Part shown: in pieces, positions 36,665 to 46,014 of the stretch
Numbering within the stretch: position 1 is the stretch's first letter
How the letters are laid out: each line of letters starts with the position of its first letter
NCBI GenBank assembly: GCA_964572725.1
Contig: CAZNFW010000010.1
Span: 1 to 64,000, forward strand
Reading direction: 5' to 3'
Length of the DNA: 64,000 nt
From: Rosettibacter sp964572725
GTDB lineage: Bacteria; Bacteroidota; Ignavibacteria; Ignavibacteriales; Melioribacteraceae
The notes under the pieces: model-generated
The model's input: only the letters and a program-made list of their open reading frames with translations
Database searches by the model: none
What the model was told of the DNA's origin: nothing
Position numbers and translations under genes: made by a program

Positions 36665-37648
36665 CTATTCTTTCTGTTTCTTATCTTTTGATTGAACTGG
36701 ATAATTATTCAAATAGTTTTGAAGAAATTTTTGGAACATTCCAATTAATTCTGTTCCCTGTGCTAAATCATTAGGCGATAATGTAACTACCGTTCTTGCA
36801 TTCTTTAATGATTGACTTGCTTCTGCTAATCTTGCTGCCTGCGGTGTTAATATCAATAACTCTGGATTATTCTTTAATAATTCTAATTCTTCTTTTTCAT
36901 ACTCAAGCTGCATTTTTTTTCTTTTTAGTTCTTCTGAAACTCTTTTATCTGCAAGTTCGGATTCTTTTTCGAGTTCTACTTTTTTCAAATCATATTTTTT
37001 CAATTCAAGCTCATTTTCTAAAAGAGCAATTTTTTCATCAGCTTCGAGTCTGGCTTTAGCTGCAGATATTCTCACTTTTTGATTTAACAATTCAGTTTGT
37101 TCAAATATTCTTGCGGATTCCTGTTGACGGATTGCTTCTGCAATTTTTGTGTCTACTATTTCAAATGATTGAATTGAAACTGAAATAACTTCAAGCCCAA
37201 ACTTTTCTTTACTTATGTTGATTCTGTCAATCAAAAAATTATAAATCTTTTCTGATGATAATTCTTCAATCTCAAATTTTTCTGTAAATTCTCTTACAAG
37301 GCTATGAATTACCGTTTCAAGTTCTTTTGTTGCTTTTTGAACTGCAGATTTGTTCCATCCTCCTGTCTTGATTAAAGAATTAATATTTTCCAGTGATAGT
37401 GCTACTGCAATAGATAATTTAACTTTTACATCAAGACTGCCTTTTGCGGATGAATCTATACTTAATTGTGATGAATAAATTGTCTTGGGCAAAACAAGAC
37501 TGAAATGCCGAGGATAAAATCTTCCTTTTCTTAATATAATTTTACCATTCTTTTCTGCAAGAACTAATTCATCAGGTTTACGAATTCTCAATTCATACAA
37601 CAATAATAAAAGTATTATTATTGCAATTGCTATTATGGTTATCAACAT
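36665..37648 (-). CDS. SPFH (stomatin/flotillin-like) membrane protein
   Basis: This 327-residue protein has one N-terminal transmembrane helix. An SPFH/Band 7 domain follows at about residues 25-185 (VKVKLSIAVALSLENIN, IEELSSEKIYNFLIDRI, LEVISVSIQSFEI). A long charged coiled coil spans about 185-265, and a short C-terminal tail ends the protein. Such proteins oligomerise in membranes and scaffold partners; this one lacks the NfeD partner usually adjacent. CAGGAGATAAAA before the ATG is a strong ribosome binding site. The stop is 5 bp before the giant aminotransferase-PEPC gene, so the two are almost certainly cotranscribed. Confidence 0.85.
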   Translation of the reverse strand: MLITIIAIAIIILLLLLYELRIRKPDELVLAEKNGKIILRKGRFYPRHFSLVLPKTIYSSQLSIDSSAKGSLDVKVKLSIAVALSLENINSLIKTGGWNKSAVQKATKELETVIHSLVREFTEKFEIEELSSEKIYNFLIDRINISKEKFGLEVISVSIQSFEIVDTKIAEAIRQQESARIFEQTELLNQKVRISAAKARLEADEKIALLENELELKKYDLKKVELEKESELADKRVSEELKRKKMQLEYEKEELELLKNNPELLILTPQAARLAEASQSLKNARTVVTLSPNDLAQGTELIGMFQKFLQNYLNNYPVQSKDKKQKE

Positions 37649-37705
37649 TTTTATCTCCTGTTTATATTTTACTTTTATATTTCATTAATTGTTGAATGTT
37701 TATCT

Positions 37706-37732
37706 ACCTTGATTGCAAAGGATTTGCAAGGT
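37706..37732. promoter_or_regulatory. Inverted repeat between divergent genes, candidate operator
   Basis: ACCTTG (37706-37711) and CAAGGT (37727-37732) flank two copies of TTGCAA (37713-37718 and 37724-37729). The element lies between the SPFH operon and the divergent PspC gene, 58 bp from the SPFH start. The rest of the 248-bp spacer is AT-rich, and I see nothing else in it. Confidence 0.3.
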
Positions 37733-37896
37733 ATAGAAGGAAAAAAGCAATCAAAATTATAATCCAATGTAATAAATTTTCTAAAATAATGTAATAATTA
37801 AAGAAATTTATTAGGTTTTTAATTAATTTTTTCTTATAAACTATGAAATAATCAGATTTTATTTAAATTAATAAAAAAATTATAGAATAATTTTTT

Positions 37897-38577
37897 ATGG
37901 ATGAAAATAATATACCTGACATATTTGAAGAACCCGAGAACACTCAACAATTCAGAAAAATAAAAAGGTTAGAGCGTTCAGGGAATGATTTTATTATTTC
38001 TGGACTTTGTGCCGGATTGGCAAAGTATTACAATGTTGATGCTTCAAAAATAAGATTAATTTGGATGCTCAGTTTAATTATCAGCAGCTGGTTTATTTAC
38101 ATTTATTTTTTAGCATCTCTCATTTTTCCGCTTGAAAAGGAATCGGCAGCATTGAGCGATGAAGAAAAATTTAGAATCAGAAGAAAAAATTCATTTACTG
38201 TTTTAAGCGGAATTTTAATTCTTGCAGGTGTTTTATGGTTATTTAAAAGTATAGGATTTATTAACAAAGATGATTTATTGAATCAAAATTCTTTGCTAAT
38301 CAATTTTATGTATCTAATTATTGGAATTTATTTAATTGATAAAAATTCTGACGAAGAAATTTTGCAAGATTATCAGCAAGTATCAAAAAGCAAAAAAATT
38401 CTGTTCGGTGTGTGCAAGAATCTAAGTGATGAAGCCGGTATTGATGTTAATATTATAAGAATATTTTTTATAATTGGAACATTAATAACAGCTGGAACAA
38501 TTTTATTGCTTTATATTTTTCTAAAATTAATTCAGCCTAAGAGTGAATTGGGATTGACAGATGAAAATGAATTATAA
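37897..38577 (+). CDS. Tandem PspC-domain membrane protein
   Basis: This 226-residue protein contains two PspC-like modules. The first (about residues 30-85) has ISGLCAGLAKYYNVDASKIRLIW followed by a transmembrane helix. The second (about 165-218) has ILFGVCKNLSDEAGIDVNIIRIFFI followed by another. Two more hydrophobic segments lie between them. PspC proteins sense envelope stress in proteobacteria, and single-domain forms are common in Bacteroidota. Doubling is less usual. It overlaps the next gene by 17 bp and is divergent from the SPFH operon, another membrane-linked unit. Confidence 0.8.
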   Translation: MDENNIPDIFEEPENTQQFRKIKRLERSGNDFIISGLCAGLAKYYNVDASKIRLIWMLSLIISSWFIYIYFLASLIFPLEKESAALSDEEKFRIRRKNSFTVLSGILILAGVLWLFKSIGFINKDDLLNQNSLLINFMYLIIGIYLIDKNSDEEILQDYQQVSKSKKILFGVCKNLSDEAGIDVNIIRIFFIIGTLITAGTILLLYIFLKLIQPKSELGLTDENEL

Positions 38578-39061
38578 AATACTACTTGGCTTTTCAATTA
38601 TTGTTTATGGAATCCTGACAATATTAAACGGGAAATTAATTCATATCCCTGCAAAGGCAATAACCGGTTTTGCATTAATACTTTATGGTATACCATCTGT
38701 TTACATCTCTTTTAATTATCATAAAAAAAATATGATTGTTCTTTCCTCGGTTGCTTTTTTCATAGGAATATTTTCTGTATTAAATGCTTATTATAAAGTT
38801 TATTCATATACGACACTGGTTCTTTTCATCATTTTTGTTTGCAGTGCAGTATTCTTTCTTTTATTCATCGAAGAGACGAAAAAAAAGTATTATCTATATA
38901 CAAGTTTATTTCTTTTATTAATCTTATATCCTGCAATTTATTTCATTCAAAAAATTGAGAACAGTTATTTTATTTATCACTACTTAAAAATTAGCAACAT
39001 TATTCTGCCAATAATTTTAATTTTATTGGGTATAAGCTTATTTCTTAAAAGGAATGATTAA
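38561..39061 (+). CDS. Hydrophobic membrane protein of unknown function
   Basis: The 166-residue product is almost entirely hydrophobic with about five transmembrane segments and no recognisable motif. The start could be ATG 38561 or ATG 38567; both lie inside the end of the PspC gene, so translation is probably coupled. Its stop codon abuts the stop of the converging anti-sigma gene without any spacer. A role alongside the tandem PspC protein in the membrane is a guess from position only. Confidence 0.6.
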   Translation: MKMNYKILLGFSIIVYGILTILNGKLIHIPAKAITGFALILYGIPSVYISFNYHKKNMIVLSSVAFFIGIFSVLNAYYKVYSYTTLVLFIIFVCSAVFFLLFIEETKKKYYLYTSLFLLLILYPAIYFIQKIENSYFIYHYLKISNIILPIILILLGISLFLKRND

Positions 39062-40090
39062 CTATCTTGCTTTGGGTTGCTGAGGAAAAGTACCTTCAAG
39101 ATAACTTTGAACTGATGGTGTTGGTGAACCAGAATTTGATTCAATTGTAATTTTCAACATCTCAATATTTTCTTTTGGAATAAATGGAAATGAGGAAATG
39201 TGTATATATTCATTACTGCTTGGAGTATAAACTCCCATTGAATATGCAATTCCTTTACTGACTGCCCATAATTGATAACCCTGATTTGGTTGAAGTGGCT
39301 TCACATTTTTAAATTGAATTAAACCTTCTTTAACATCAAATGAAAGAAATACCCTCGCACTTGCTTTTTCATTAGGATCTGTGCTTGTTAGATTTACAAT
39401 CATAACGTCTGTATAATTAAAGAATTCAATAAAAGAAAGATAATTGTTTATAAAATTATTGGTACGGCTCAATTCACTTCTGAAAAGAGTAATATCATGA
39501 TTTAATTCTTCAATTTGTTTGTTTAATGAATCAATTGAAGAAAAAGAATAATAGCCCAGAACAGAAAATAATATAATTGAAATCAGAAGAGCTAACCATC
39601 CAATAATTGCACCACCTGATTTTTCTTTTACTTGCGGCATAGATGGTTGTGGTGTAATATATTGGACAGGCTTTTCGGGAATTACAGAACCGTCATATTT
39701 AGTTTTAGTTGCTTTTTCTTCTTTAGTTTCTTTGACGACTGTAGATTTTGTAAGATTAGAAAGTTGAAATGTCGGTTTGTCAGTTTCTTTTTCAGCAGTT
39801 TGAAATGTTTTTCCAAGCAAAGTTTTTCTTTTTTCTTCCCTGATTCTCGTTTTAATTTCGTCTTGTAATCCAATTAACCTTTTTGCCACTTCATCTTTAA
39901 GAGACTCTTTTGGCTTCTCAATCTCGAGAATAGCTGGAATTAATGACACAATATTTTGCAACTCACCCAATGCACCTTCGGGCAACTCACCTCCGGCGTC
40001 TACATAATCTTTGAACTGGATAAAATTTTTTCTATCCATACAGCCAATAGCAAAAGCTGCCATCATTTCGTGAATTGCATCATCCGACAT
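39062..40090 (-). CDS. Anti-sigma factor, RskA-like
   Basis: The 342-residue protein has an N-terminal cytoplasmic region beginning with an anti-sigma-K-like helix (HEMMAAFAIGCMD). A charged linker follows, then one transmembrane helix at about residues 163-185. The C-terminal periplasmic RskA domain contains ARVFLSFDVKEGLIQFKNVKPLQPNQGYQLWAVSKG. The zinc-binding HxxxCxxC motif of ZAS anti-sigma factors is absent, as in RskA. It starts 5 bp after the ECF sigma gene, the standard sigma/anti-sigma arrangement, and should hold that sigma factor at the membrane until released. Confidence 0.87.
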   Translation of the reverse strand: MSDDAIHEMMAAFAIGCMDRKNFIQFKDYVDAGGELPEGALGELQNIVSLIPAILEIEKPKESLKDEVAKRLIGLQDEIKTRIREEKRKTLLGKTFQTAEKETDKPTFQLSNLTKSTVVKETKEEKATKTKYDGSVIPEKPVQYITPQPSMPQVKEKSGGAIIGWLALLISIILFSVLGYYSFSSIDSLNKQIEELNHDITLFRSELSRTNNFINNYLSFIEFFNYTDVMIVNLTSTDPNEKASARVFLSFDVKEGLIQFKNVKPLQPNQGYQLWAVSKGIAYSMGVYTPSSNEYIHISSFPFIPKENIEMLKITIESNSGSPTPSVQSYLEGTFPQQPKAR

Positions 40091-40095
40091 TTCTT

Positions 40096-40674
40096 TTACT
40101 CCCTGGTCAAATTATCTCTGAAATTATGCAATGCATTCATAACTTTACTTCTAACTGTTTCAATTGGTACACTTAATTTATCTGCAATTTCATCAATTGT
40201 GTAACCTTCGTAATATGCAAGATGAAGAACATATTTTTGTGTATCTGTAAGTTTTGATAAAGCCCGTTCAATTTTTGGTACCAGACTCATCGCAGTATTC
40301 AAATCAAGGCTGTCCATATCATCTGGAAAAGTAGGAATAATAAAATAATCTTCATAATCATCGTCGTAAATTTGAGAAGCTGAAAGTGAATTCCTGCTTC
40401 TCCTTAGAGTATCAACTGCTTTATTTCGTGCTAATGTTACAAGCCAGCTGTAAACATTACCATTATTAAAGTTGAATCTGAATGTTTTTCGCCAGACTAT
40501 AACGAAAACATCTACAAGCACTTTCTCTGCAGTTTCTTCATCGGGTGTTATTTTTTTTATTAAAGTATAAAGAAGGGGCGAATATCTGTCATATAATTCT
40601 TCGAGAGCACGCGATTCAAAATTCGCGATCTCTCTCATCAATTCTAAATCCGTTAGTTCTTTAAATCTACTCAA
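40096..40674 (-). CDS. ECF RNA polymerase sigma factor, SigK-like
   Basis: This 192-residue protein has sigma region 2 (LEELYDRYSPLLYTLIKKI, AEKVLVDVFVIVWRK, VYSWLVTLARNKAVDTLRR). After an acidic linker comes region 4 (LSKLTDTQKYVLHLAYYEGYTIDEIADKLSVPIETVRSKVMNAL). The pairing with an RskA-type anti-sigma factor suggests regulated proteolysis by an envelope signal. RseP, encoded about 32 kb away, is a candidate second protease. The region upstream carries a TAATTTTG element at 40723-40730. Confidence 0.92.
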   Translation of the reverse strand: MSRFKELTDLELMREIANFESRALEELYDRYSPLLYTLIKKITPDEETAEKVLVDVFVIVWRKTFRFNFNNGNVYSWLVTLARNKAVDTLRRSRNSLSASQIYDDDYEDYFIIPTFPDDMDSLDLNTAMSLVPKIERALSKLTDTQKYVLHLAYYEGYTIDEIADKLSVPIETVRSKVMNALHNFRDNLTRE

Positions 40675-40722
40675 TATTTTACACCGTAAAAATATTTATA
40701 ATCAAAACTATGATTACTAATA

Positions 40723-40730
40723 CAAAATTA
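40723..40730 (-). promoter_or_regulatory. Candidate -7 element for the sigma/anti-sigma operon
   Basis: TAATTTTG on the minus strand matches TAnnTTTG and would start transcription about 40 nt before the sigma-factor ATG. No TTTG is present at the matching -33 position, so support is partial. Confidence 0.3.
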
Positions 40731-40837
40731 CAATATATTTATTAAAAACTGCACCATTTTGTATTAACAATCCGAAATAATCTTATATTATTATTACATG
40801 ATAATTTACATCATCCCATAATCCATTCATTTTTTAT

Positions 40838-40845
40838 TATATTTG
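40838..40845 (+). promoter_or_regulatory. Candidate -7 element for alaS
   Basis: TATATTTG matches TAnnTTTG and predicts a transcription start near 40852. This supports translation of alaS from the ATG at 40876 rather than from the TTG inside the element at 40843. No -33 TTTG was found. Confidence 0.35.
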
Positions 40846-40875
40846 TTAACATTAAAAAAATTCTGTGCATTAATC

Positions 40876-43491
40876 ATGACATCAAATGAAATAAGACAAC
40901 AATTTTTAGATTTCTTTGTTAATAAAGGACACAAACTTGTGCCAAGTGCGCCCGTAGTACCTCATGGCGATCCAACTCTTCTATTTACAAATGCAGGCAT
41001 GAATCAATTTAAAGATGTATTTCTCGGAATTGGTACAAGAGATTATAAAAGAGCCGTCGACACACAAAAATGTATAAGAGTTTCCGGCAAACATAATGAC
41101 CTCGAAGAAGTTGGATATGACACATATCACCACACTTTTTTTGAAATGCTTGGCAATTGGTCTTTTGGAGATTATTACAAGAAAGAAGCAATTCAATGGG
41201 CATGGGAATTATTAACTGAAGTATGGAAACTACCAAAAGAAAGACTCTGGGCAACTGTATTTAGAACAGATGATGAAGCTTATAATTTATGGAAAGAAGT
41301 TACGGATATTAATCCTTCACATATATTGAGATTCGATGAAAAAGATAATTTCTGGGAAATGGGTGAAACCGGTCCATGCGGACCTTGCTCAGAAATTCAC
41401 ATTAATTTAAGTGATGATTATGAAAATCCCGCATGGGTTAATGCAGGAAAACCAGAATGTATTGAAATCTGGAATCTTGTTTTTATTCAGTATAATCGTG
41501 ATGAAAATGGTATTCTTCACGAACTCCCCGCAAAACACGTCGATACTGGAATGGGCTTCGAAAGAATTACAGCAGTACTTCAGGGAAAAAAATCAAATTA
41601 TGATACAGATATATTTACTCCTATAATTAATTCAATAGAAAATTTGTCGGGATTAAAATATAATTATTATTTACCAGCTGAAGATAAATCTACGGAAGGT
41701 TTAACTAATATTGCAATGAGAGTAATAGCAGACCATATCAGAACTCTCACTTTTGCAATTGCTGATGGAGCTGTGCCAAGCAACGATGGAAGAGGTTATG
41801 TGCTTAGAAGATTATTAAGAAGAGCATCAAGATATGGCAGAAAAATAAATCTAAAAGAACCATTTTTATACAAACTCGTAGAAACAGTTGTAAAAAATTT
41901 TTCAAATGTTTTCCCTGAAATAAAAGAAAATCAATCTAAGATTGAAAAAATCATAAAAGCTGAAGAAGAAAGTTTTAATTTAACTCTTGATAGAGGTATA
42001 GAATTATTTGAAAACTTAATTGGAAAATTGAAAGAGAAAAATCAAAAGGTAATTCCTGGCGAAGAAGTTTTTAAACTGTATGATACTTATGGATTCCCTG
42101 TTGATTTAACAAATGTTATGGCAAGAGAAAATGGTTTTACAATTGATGAAACCCGATTTAATCAATTAATGGAAAAACAAAAAGAAAGAGCAAGACAATC
42201 AACAAAAGAAAAATTAAGCGGTGCAAATGTAATTATTAATTCAACAGATGATTTTGAAATTTCATCAACCAACCCGACTGAATTTACAGGCTATGATGAA
42301 CTTAAGTCAGAAGCTGAGGTTATTGGAATTAAAAATGAAAATGGAAAATCCTTTGTCATCTTAAATAAATCACCATTTTATGTTGAATCAGGTGGGCAGA
42401 TAAGTGACACTGGCAACATTATTATTAACGATACCCATCTTCCTGTTATAAATTTAATAAAAATTAATAATCAGGTTATTCACATAGTTGAAAACGATTC
42501 GAAGATAAAAATTAATATCGGGGATAAAGTTATTGCTGCAGTTGAAGAAAAAAGAAGATGGGATATAATGAGAAATCATTCAGCAACTCATTTTCTTCAT
42601 AAAGCATTGAGAGATATTTTAGGCAGTCATGTTCAGCAGTCAGGTTCTTATGTTGGTCCAGACAGACTTCGTTTCGATTTCAGTCACTTTCAAAAATTAA
42701 CAGACACTGAAATCGATGCAATTGAGTCTTTAATTAATGAAAAACTAAGAGAAAATTTACCACTTATCCATCACAGGAATATTCCATTTGATGAAGCAAA
42801 AAAGATGGGGGCATTAATGTTCTTTGGTGATAAGTACGGCGATAAAGTAAATGTAGTTCAATTTGGAAATTATACAATGGAATTTTGCGGCGGAACTCAT
42901 GTTAAAAATAGTTCTCAAATAGGCTTATTAAAAATTGTTAGCGAATCATCCATTGCAAGCGGAATAAGAAGAATTGAAGCAGTTACTGGTGCAGGAGTGG
43001 AAAAATTTATTAAAGAACAGGAATCAAAAATTAAGCACAAAGAAGAACTTTATGAAAAACTTCTTGAAGAAAAGAAAAAACTTGAAAAAGAATTATCTGA
43101 ACTAAAGCTTAAAGAAAAGTTAAGTGTAATAGATTCCATAATTAAAAATTCTGTTGATGTAAATGGAATCAAAATTTTAAAAGGAAAAGTTTCTGCAGAT
43201 AATATGGATGAATTAAAACTAATGGGCGACGAATTAAGAAACAAAGTAAAAAGCGGGATTGGTTTATTAATCTCAGAAATTGATAAAAAAGTTGGAATTG
43301 TCTGCATAGTTACAGATGATTTAATTAAAGATAAAAAAATATCTGCAGGAAAAATTGTAGGCGAGGTAGCAAAAATTGTAGGCGGTGGCGGTGGTGGAAG
43401 ACCTCATCTTGCAACTGCAGGCGGAAAAGATATTAGCAAAATTGATGAAGCATTAAATAACTTTGAAAAAATTATTACAGCTTTATCATAA
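40876..43491 (+). CDS. alaS: Alanine--tRNA ligase
   Basis: About 871 residues encode a full-length AlaRS. The N-terminal class II catalytic core contains FLDFFVNKGHKLVPSAPVVP, the LLFTNAGMNQFKD segment and GRGYVLRRLLRRA. The editing domain has HSATHFLHKALR and CGGTHV with zinc-binding residues. A coiled coil leads to the C-Ala domain with GGGGGGRPHLATAGG. It charges tRNA-Ala with alanine and clears mischarged Ser and Gly. Family length is about 870-880, so it is complete. It is followed 78 bp later by the NtrC-type regulator. Confidence 0.97.
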   Translation: MTSNEIRQQFLDFFVNKGHKLVPSAPVVPHGDPTLLFTNAGMNQFKDVFLGIGTRDYKRAVDTQKCIRVSGKHNDLEEVGYDTYHHTFFEMLGNWSFGDYYKKEAIQWAWELLTEVWKLPKERLWATVFRTDDEAYNLWKEVTDINPSHILRFDEKDNFWEMGETGPCGPCSEIHINLSDDYENPAWVNAGKPECIEIWNLVFIQYNRDENGILHELPAKHVDTGMGFERITAVLQGKKSNYDTDIFTPIINSIENLSGLKYNYYLPAEDKSTEGLTNIAMRVIADHIRTLTFAIADGAVPSNDGRGYVLRRLLRRASRYGRKINLKEPFLYKLVETVVKNFSNVFPEIKENQSKIEKIIKAEEESFNLTLDRGIELFENLIGKLKEKNQKVIPGEEVFKLYDTYGFPVDLTNVMARENGFTIDETRFNQLMEKQKERARQSTKEKLSGANVIINSTDDFEISSTNPTEFTGYDELKSEAEVIGIKNENGKSFVILNKSPFYVESGGQISDTGNIIINDTHLPVINLIKINNQVIHIVENDSKIKINIGDKVIAAVEEKRRWDIMRNHSATHFLHKALRDILGSHVQQSGSYVGPDRLRFDFSHFQKLTDTEIDAIESLINEKLRENLPLIHHRNIPFDEAKKMGALMFFGDKYGDKVNVVQFGNYTMEFCGGTHVKNSSQIGLLKIVSESSIASGIRRIEAVTGAGVEKFIKEQESKIKHKEELYEKLLEEKKKLEKELSELKLKEKLSVIDSIIKNSVDVNGIKILKGKVSADNMDELKLMGDELRNKVKSGIGLLISEIDKKVGIVCIVTDDLIKDKKISAGKIVGEVAKIVGGGGGGRPHLATAGGKDISKIDEALNNFEKIITALS

Positions 43492-43569
43492 AAATTAACT
43501 TGATAATTACCTCAACGATTTTATTGCCAATTTTTTTTATATTGATTTAGAATAATTCAAACTGCTCTT

Positions 43570-44910
43570 ATGAACGACTACAAAATATTAATTGCCGATG
43601 ACGACGAAACACTCTGCTACCTGCTCAAAGAAGAACTTGTAAACGAAGGTTACAGCGTGGATGTTGTTTATGATGGAAAAGATGCAATCGAAAATCTAAA
43701 AAGAAAACAGTATGATGTTCTGCTTCTTGACCTTGAGATGAGAGAAGTTCATGGAGAAAAAGTACTAAATTTTGTTCAGGAAAATTTCCCCTCAACTCAA
43801 GTAATAGTTTTAACAGCAAAATCCGATATTCGAACTGCAATTGACTGCATTAAACAGGGTGCATACGATTTTATTACAAAACCTTATGAATTTGGGCAGC
43901 TCTGCGTTACAATTGAAAGAGCCATTGAACATCGTGACTTGATTCTGCGAAATAAAATTCTCAGCTCTAAAGTTCAAGCATCTCAGTCAAACATTATTGG
44001 TGAGAGCGACAGCATTAAAGAAGTAATTCGACTTGCAGAAAGAGCTGCTAAATCAGATTCAAATATTTTACTTGAAGGTGAAACCGGAACAGGTAAAGAA
44101 CTTTTTGCAGAATTCATACACAAAAATTCAAACAGAGCCGATAAACCGTTCGTTGCAATAAATTGTGCTTCTTTGCCTGACCAGCTAATCGAAAGTGAAT
44201 TATTCGGTTATGAAAAAGGTGCTTTCACTGATGCTAAAACTTCTAAACAGGGGCTTGTTGAAATTGCCAACGGTGGAACTTTATTCCTCGATGAAATTGG
44301 GGAATTAAGTTTAAATCTTCAGCCCAAACTTTTAAGATTTCTTGAAAATGGTGAATTCAGAAGAATCGGCGGAATTACTAATTTAAGTTCCTCAGTAAGA
44401 GTTATTGGAGCAACAAATAAAAACCTAATGGAAGAAGCAGAAAAGAAAAACTTTAGACGTGACCTTCTTTTTAGATTGAATGTAATTACTCTTAAAATTC
44501 CACCCTTACGTGAACGGCAGAACGATGTTCTGCTTTTAGCTGAATACTTTCTTCAAAAGAAATCTCCAATCAGAGCTACAAAAAAATTATCAGAAGAAGC
44601 AAAAAAAGAATTAATGAGATACAATTTCCCCGGTAATGTAAGAGAACTTGAACATATGATTGAAAGGGCTATAATTTTTTCTGATAGTGATACTATTTAT
44701 CCTAAAGACCTTAACATTCCAAAAGATGATTTTGATTTTACGAACTTTGTAAAAGATGATGGAACCATTATGTCTCTCGAAGAAGTTGAAAAAATTCATA
44801 TTAAGAAAGCTCTCGATGCATTTAACTGGAACAGAGAAAATACAGCACGTGCACTCGGAATAAGTCAGAAAACTTTGTATACAAAAATTATTAAGTATAA
44901 ACTAAAATAA
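43570..44910 (+). CDS. Sigma-54-dependent response regulator, NtrC family
   Basis: This 446-residue regulator has a receiver domain (Asp54 in LLLDLEM; ITKPYEF). The AAA+ domain has Walker A GETGTGKE, Walker B GGTLFLDEIGEL and the arginine-finger region DLLFRLNV. A FIS-type helix-turn-helix ends the protein (ENTARALGISQKTLYTKI). The sigma-54 contact loop reads GAFTDA rather than GAFTGA, a variant seen in many activators. It abuts a hybrid histidine kinase gene, its probable partner. The target genes are not evident from the window. Confidence 0.93.
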   Translation: MNDYKILIADDDETLCYLLKEELVNEGYSVDVVYDGKDAIENLKRKQYDVLLLDLEMREVHGEKVLNFVQENFPSTQVIVLTAKSDIRTAIDCIKQGAYDFITKPYEFGQLCVTIERAIEHRDLILRNKILSSKVQASQSNIIGESDSIKEVIRLAERAAKSDSNILLEGETGTGKELFAEFIHKNSNRADKPFVAINCASLPDQLIESELFGYEKGAFTDAKTSKQGLVEIANGGTLFLDEIGELSLNLQPKLLRFLENGEFRRIGGITNLSSSVRVIGATNKNLMEEAEKKNFRRDLLFRLNVITLKIPPLRERQNDVLLLAEYFLQKKSPIRATKKLSEEAKKELMRYNFPGNVRELEHMIERAIIFSDSDTIYPKDLNIPKDDFDFTNFVKDDGTIMSLEEVEKIHIKKALDAFNWNRENTARALGISQKTLYTKIIKYKLK

Positions 44911-46002
44911 ATGCATACAGAAGATAAAAGTCTTCCATTAAAACATCTTACTCACGATATCAATAACATTCTTACTCGAATTCTAAATAGTGTTGAACTT
45001 CTAAAGAAAAAAGTAAATAACTATGATGAAGTAAGTTCAATACTAAACAGTATTGAGAATAGCACTTATATGGTCTCAGAAATTATTGAAGATGTTATTT
45101 CGGAAACTATTAACAAAACACCAAGAAAAAAAAGAATAAACATTAATCTTCTAATTAACGACCTCGCAAATACAATTGGAATTCAACTTAAAGAAAAAAT
45201 TAATTTCGTTTTAAAACTTGAACCTGAACTTAATTTCGTCGAAGGGAAATATTCAGATTTTTACAGGGTAATGTTAAATCTTATTGTCAATGCATCCGAA
45301 GCAATTCAAGATAAGGGAACAATTACTATTTCTACTTCAAACATTGAATCAACCAGTACAGATATTGAAGAACTAAAACTTTTTGAAAATCAATCATTTA
45401 TTCAAATTAAAGTTGCAGATACAGGAATTGGAATTGATTCATCAGCACTTCCTTATATTTTTGATGAAAATTTTTCTACAAAGAGAAAATTGAAAAATCG
45501 CGGAATTGGTTTAACCATTGTGGATAAAATTATCAAAAGCTATAGTGGCTCAATCAAAGTAAAAAGCGAAGCAGGCAAAGGAACTGAATTTACTATTGTT
45601 CTGCCGGCAGTTAAATCCCGGGAAAAGAAAAATCATAATGGGAAAAAAACAATCTTAATTGCAGAAGATGAAATTATTCTTAGAGAATTATTATCAGAAC
45701 TACTTGAATCCTATGGCTATAATGTTATAACTGCTTCTGATGGTAAGGATGTTATTTCGAAAATAAATTCTAAACTAATTCCGGATATTTTAATTGTTGA
45801 CCAAAAAATGCCAGATTTAGATGGAATTACATGCATAAAAAAAGTAAAAGAAATATACGAAGATTTACCTGTTATACTTGCTACCGGTTCACAAAGTGAT
45901 TTTTTTGAAGACACCAATTTGATGAACATTGTTAATAGAATTATTAACAAACCCTATAACATTGAAGAAATGGTATCAATTATTAGAGAACTTATAGGAT
46001 GA
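44911..46002 (+). CDS. Soluble hybrid histidine kinase with C-terminal receiver
   Basis: The 363-residue protein lacks membrane segments and an obvious sensor domain. An NtrB-like dimerisation helix with His15 (LTHDINNILTRIL) leads directly into the HATPase domain: LNLIVNASEAI, ADTGIGID, NRGIGLTIVDKI. A receiver domain follows at about residues 245-363 with Asp297 in LIVDQKM and the conserved Lys in NKPYN. Its ATG comes immediately after the TAA of the NtrC-type gene, so translation is coupled. Lack of an input domain suggests that it is controlled by a partner protein or by its own receiver. Confidence 0.88.
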   Translation: MHTEDKSLPLKHLTHDINNILTRILNSVELLKKKVNNYDEVSSILNSIENSTYMVSEIIEDVISETINKTPRKKRININLLINDLANTIGIQLKEKINFVLKLEPELNFVEGKYSDFYRVMLNLIVNASEAIQDKGTITISTSNIESTSTDIEELKLFENQSFIQIKVADTGIGIDSSALPYIFDENFSTKRKLKNRGIGLTIVDKIIKSYSGSIKVKSEAGKGTEFTIVLPAVKSREKKNHNGKKTILIAEDEIILRELLSELLESYGYNVITASDGKDVISKINSKLIPDILIVDQKMPDLDGITCIKKVKEIYEDLPVILATGSQSDFFEDTNLMNIVNRIINKPYNIEEMVSIIRELIG

Positions 46003-46014
46003 TTAAAAATATTT

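Noticed and set aside
39632..39873. Phe- and Lys-rich open frames opposite the anti-sigma gene
   Set aside because: Low-complexity shadows of a coding region, without start signals or recognisable domains.
40843..40875. Upstream TTG start of alaS
   Set aside because: It lies within the candidate -7 promoter element; the ATG at 40876 gives the normal AlaRS N-terminus.
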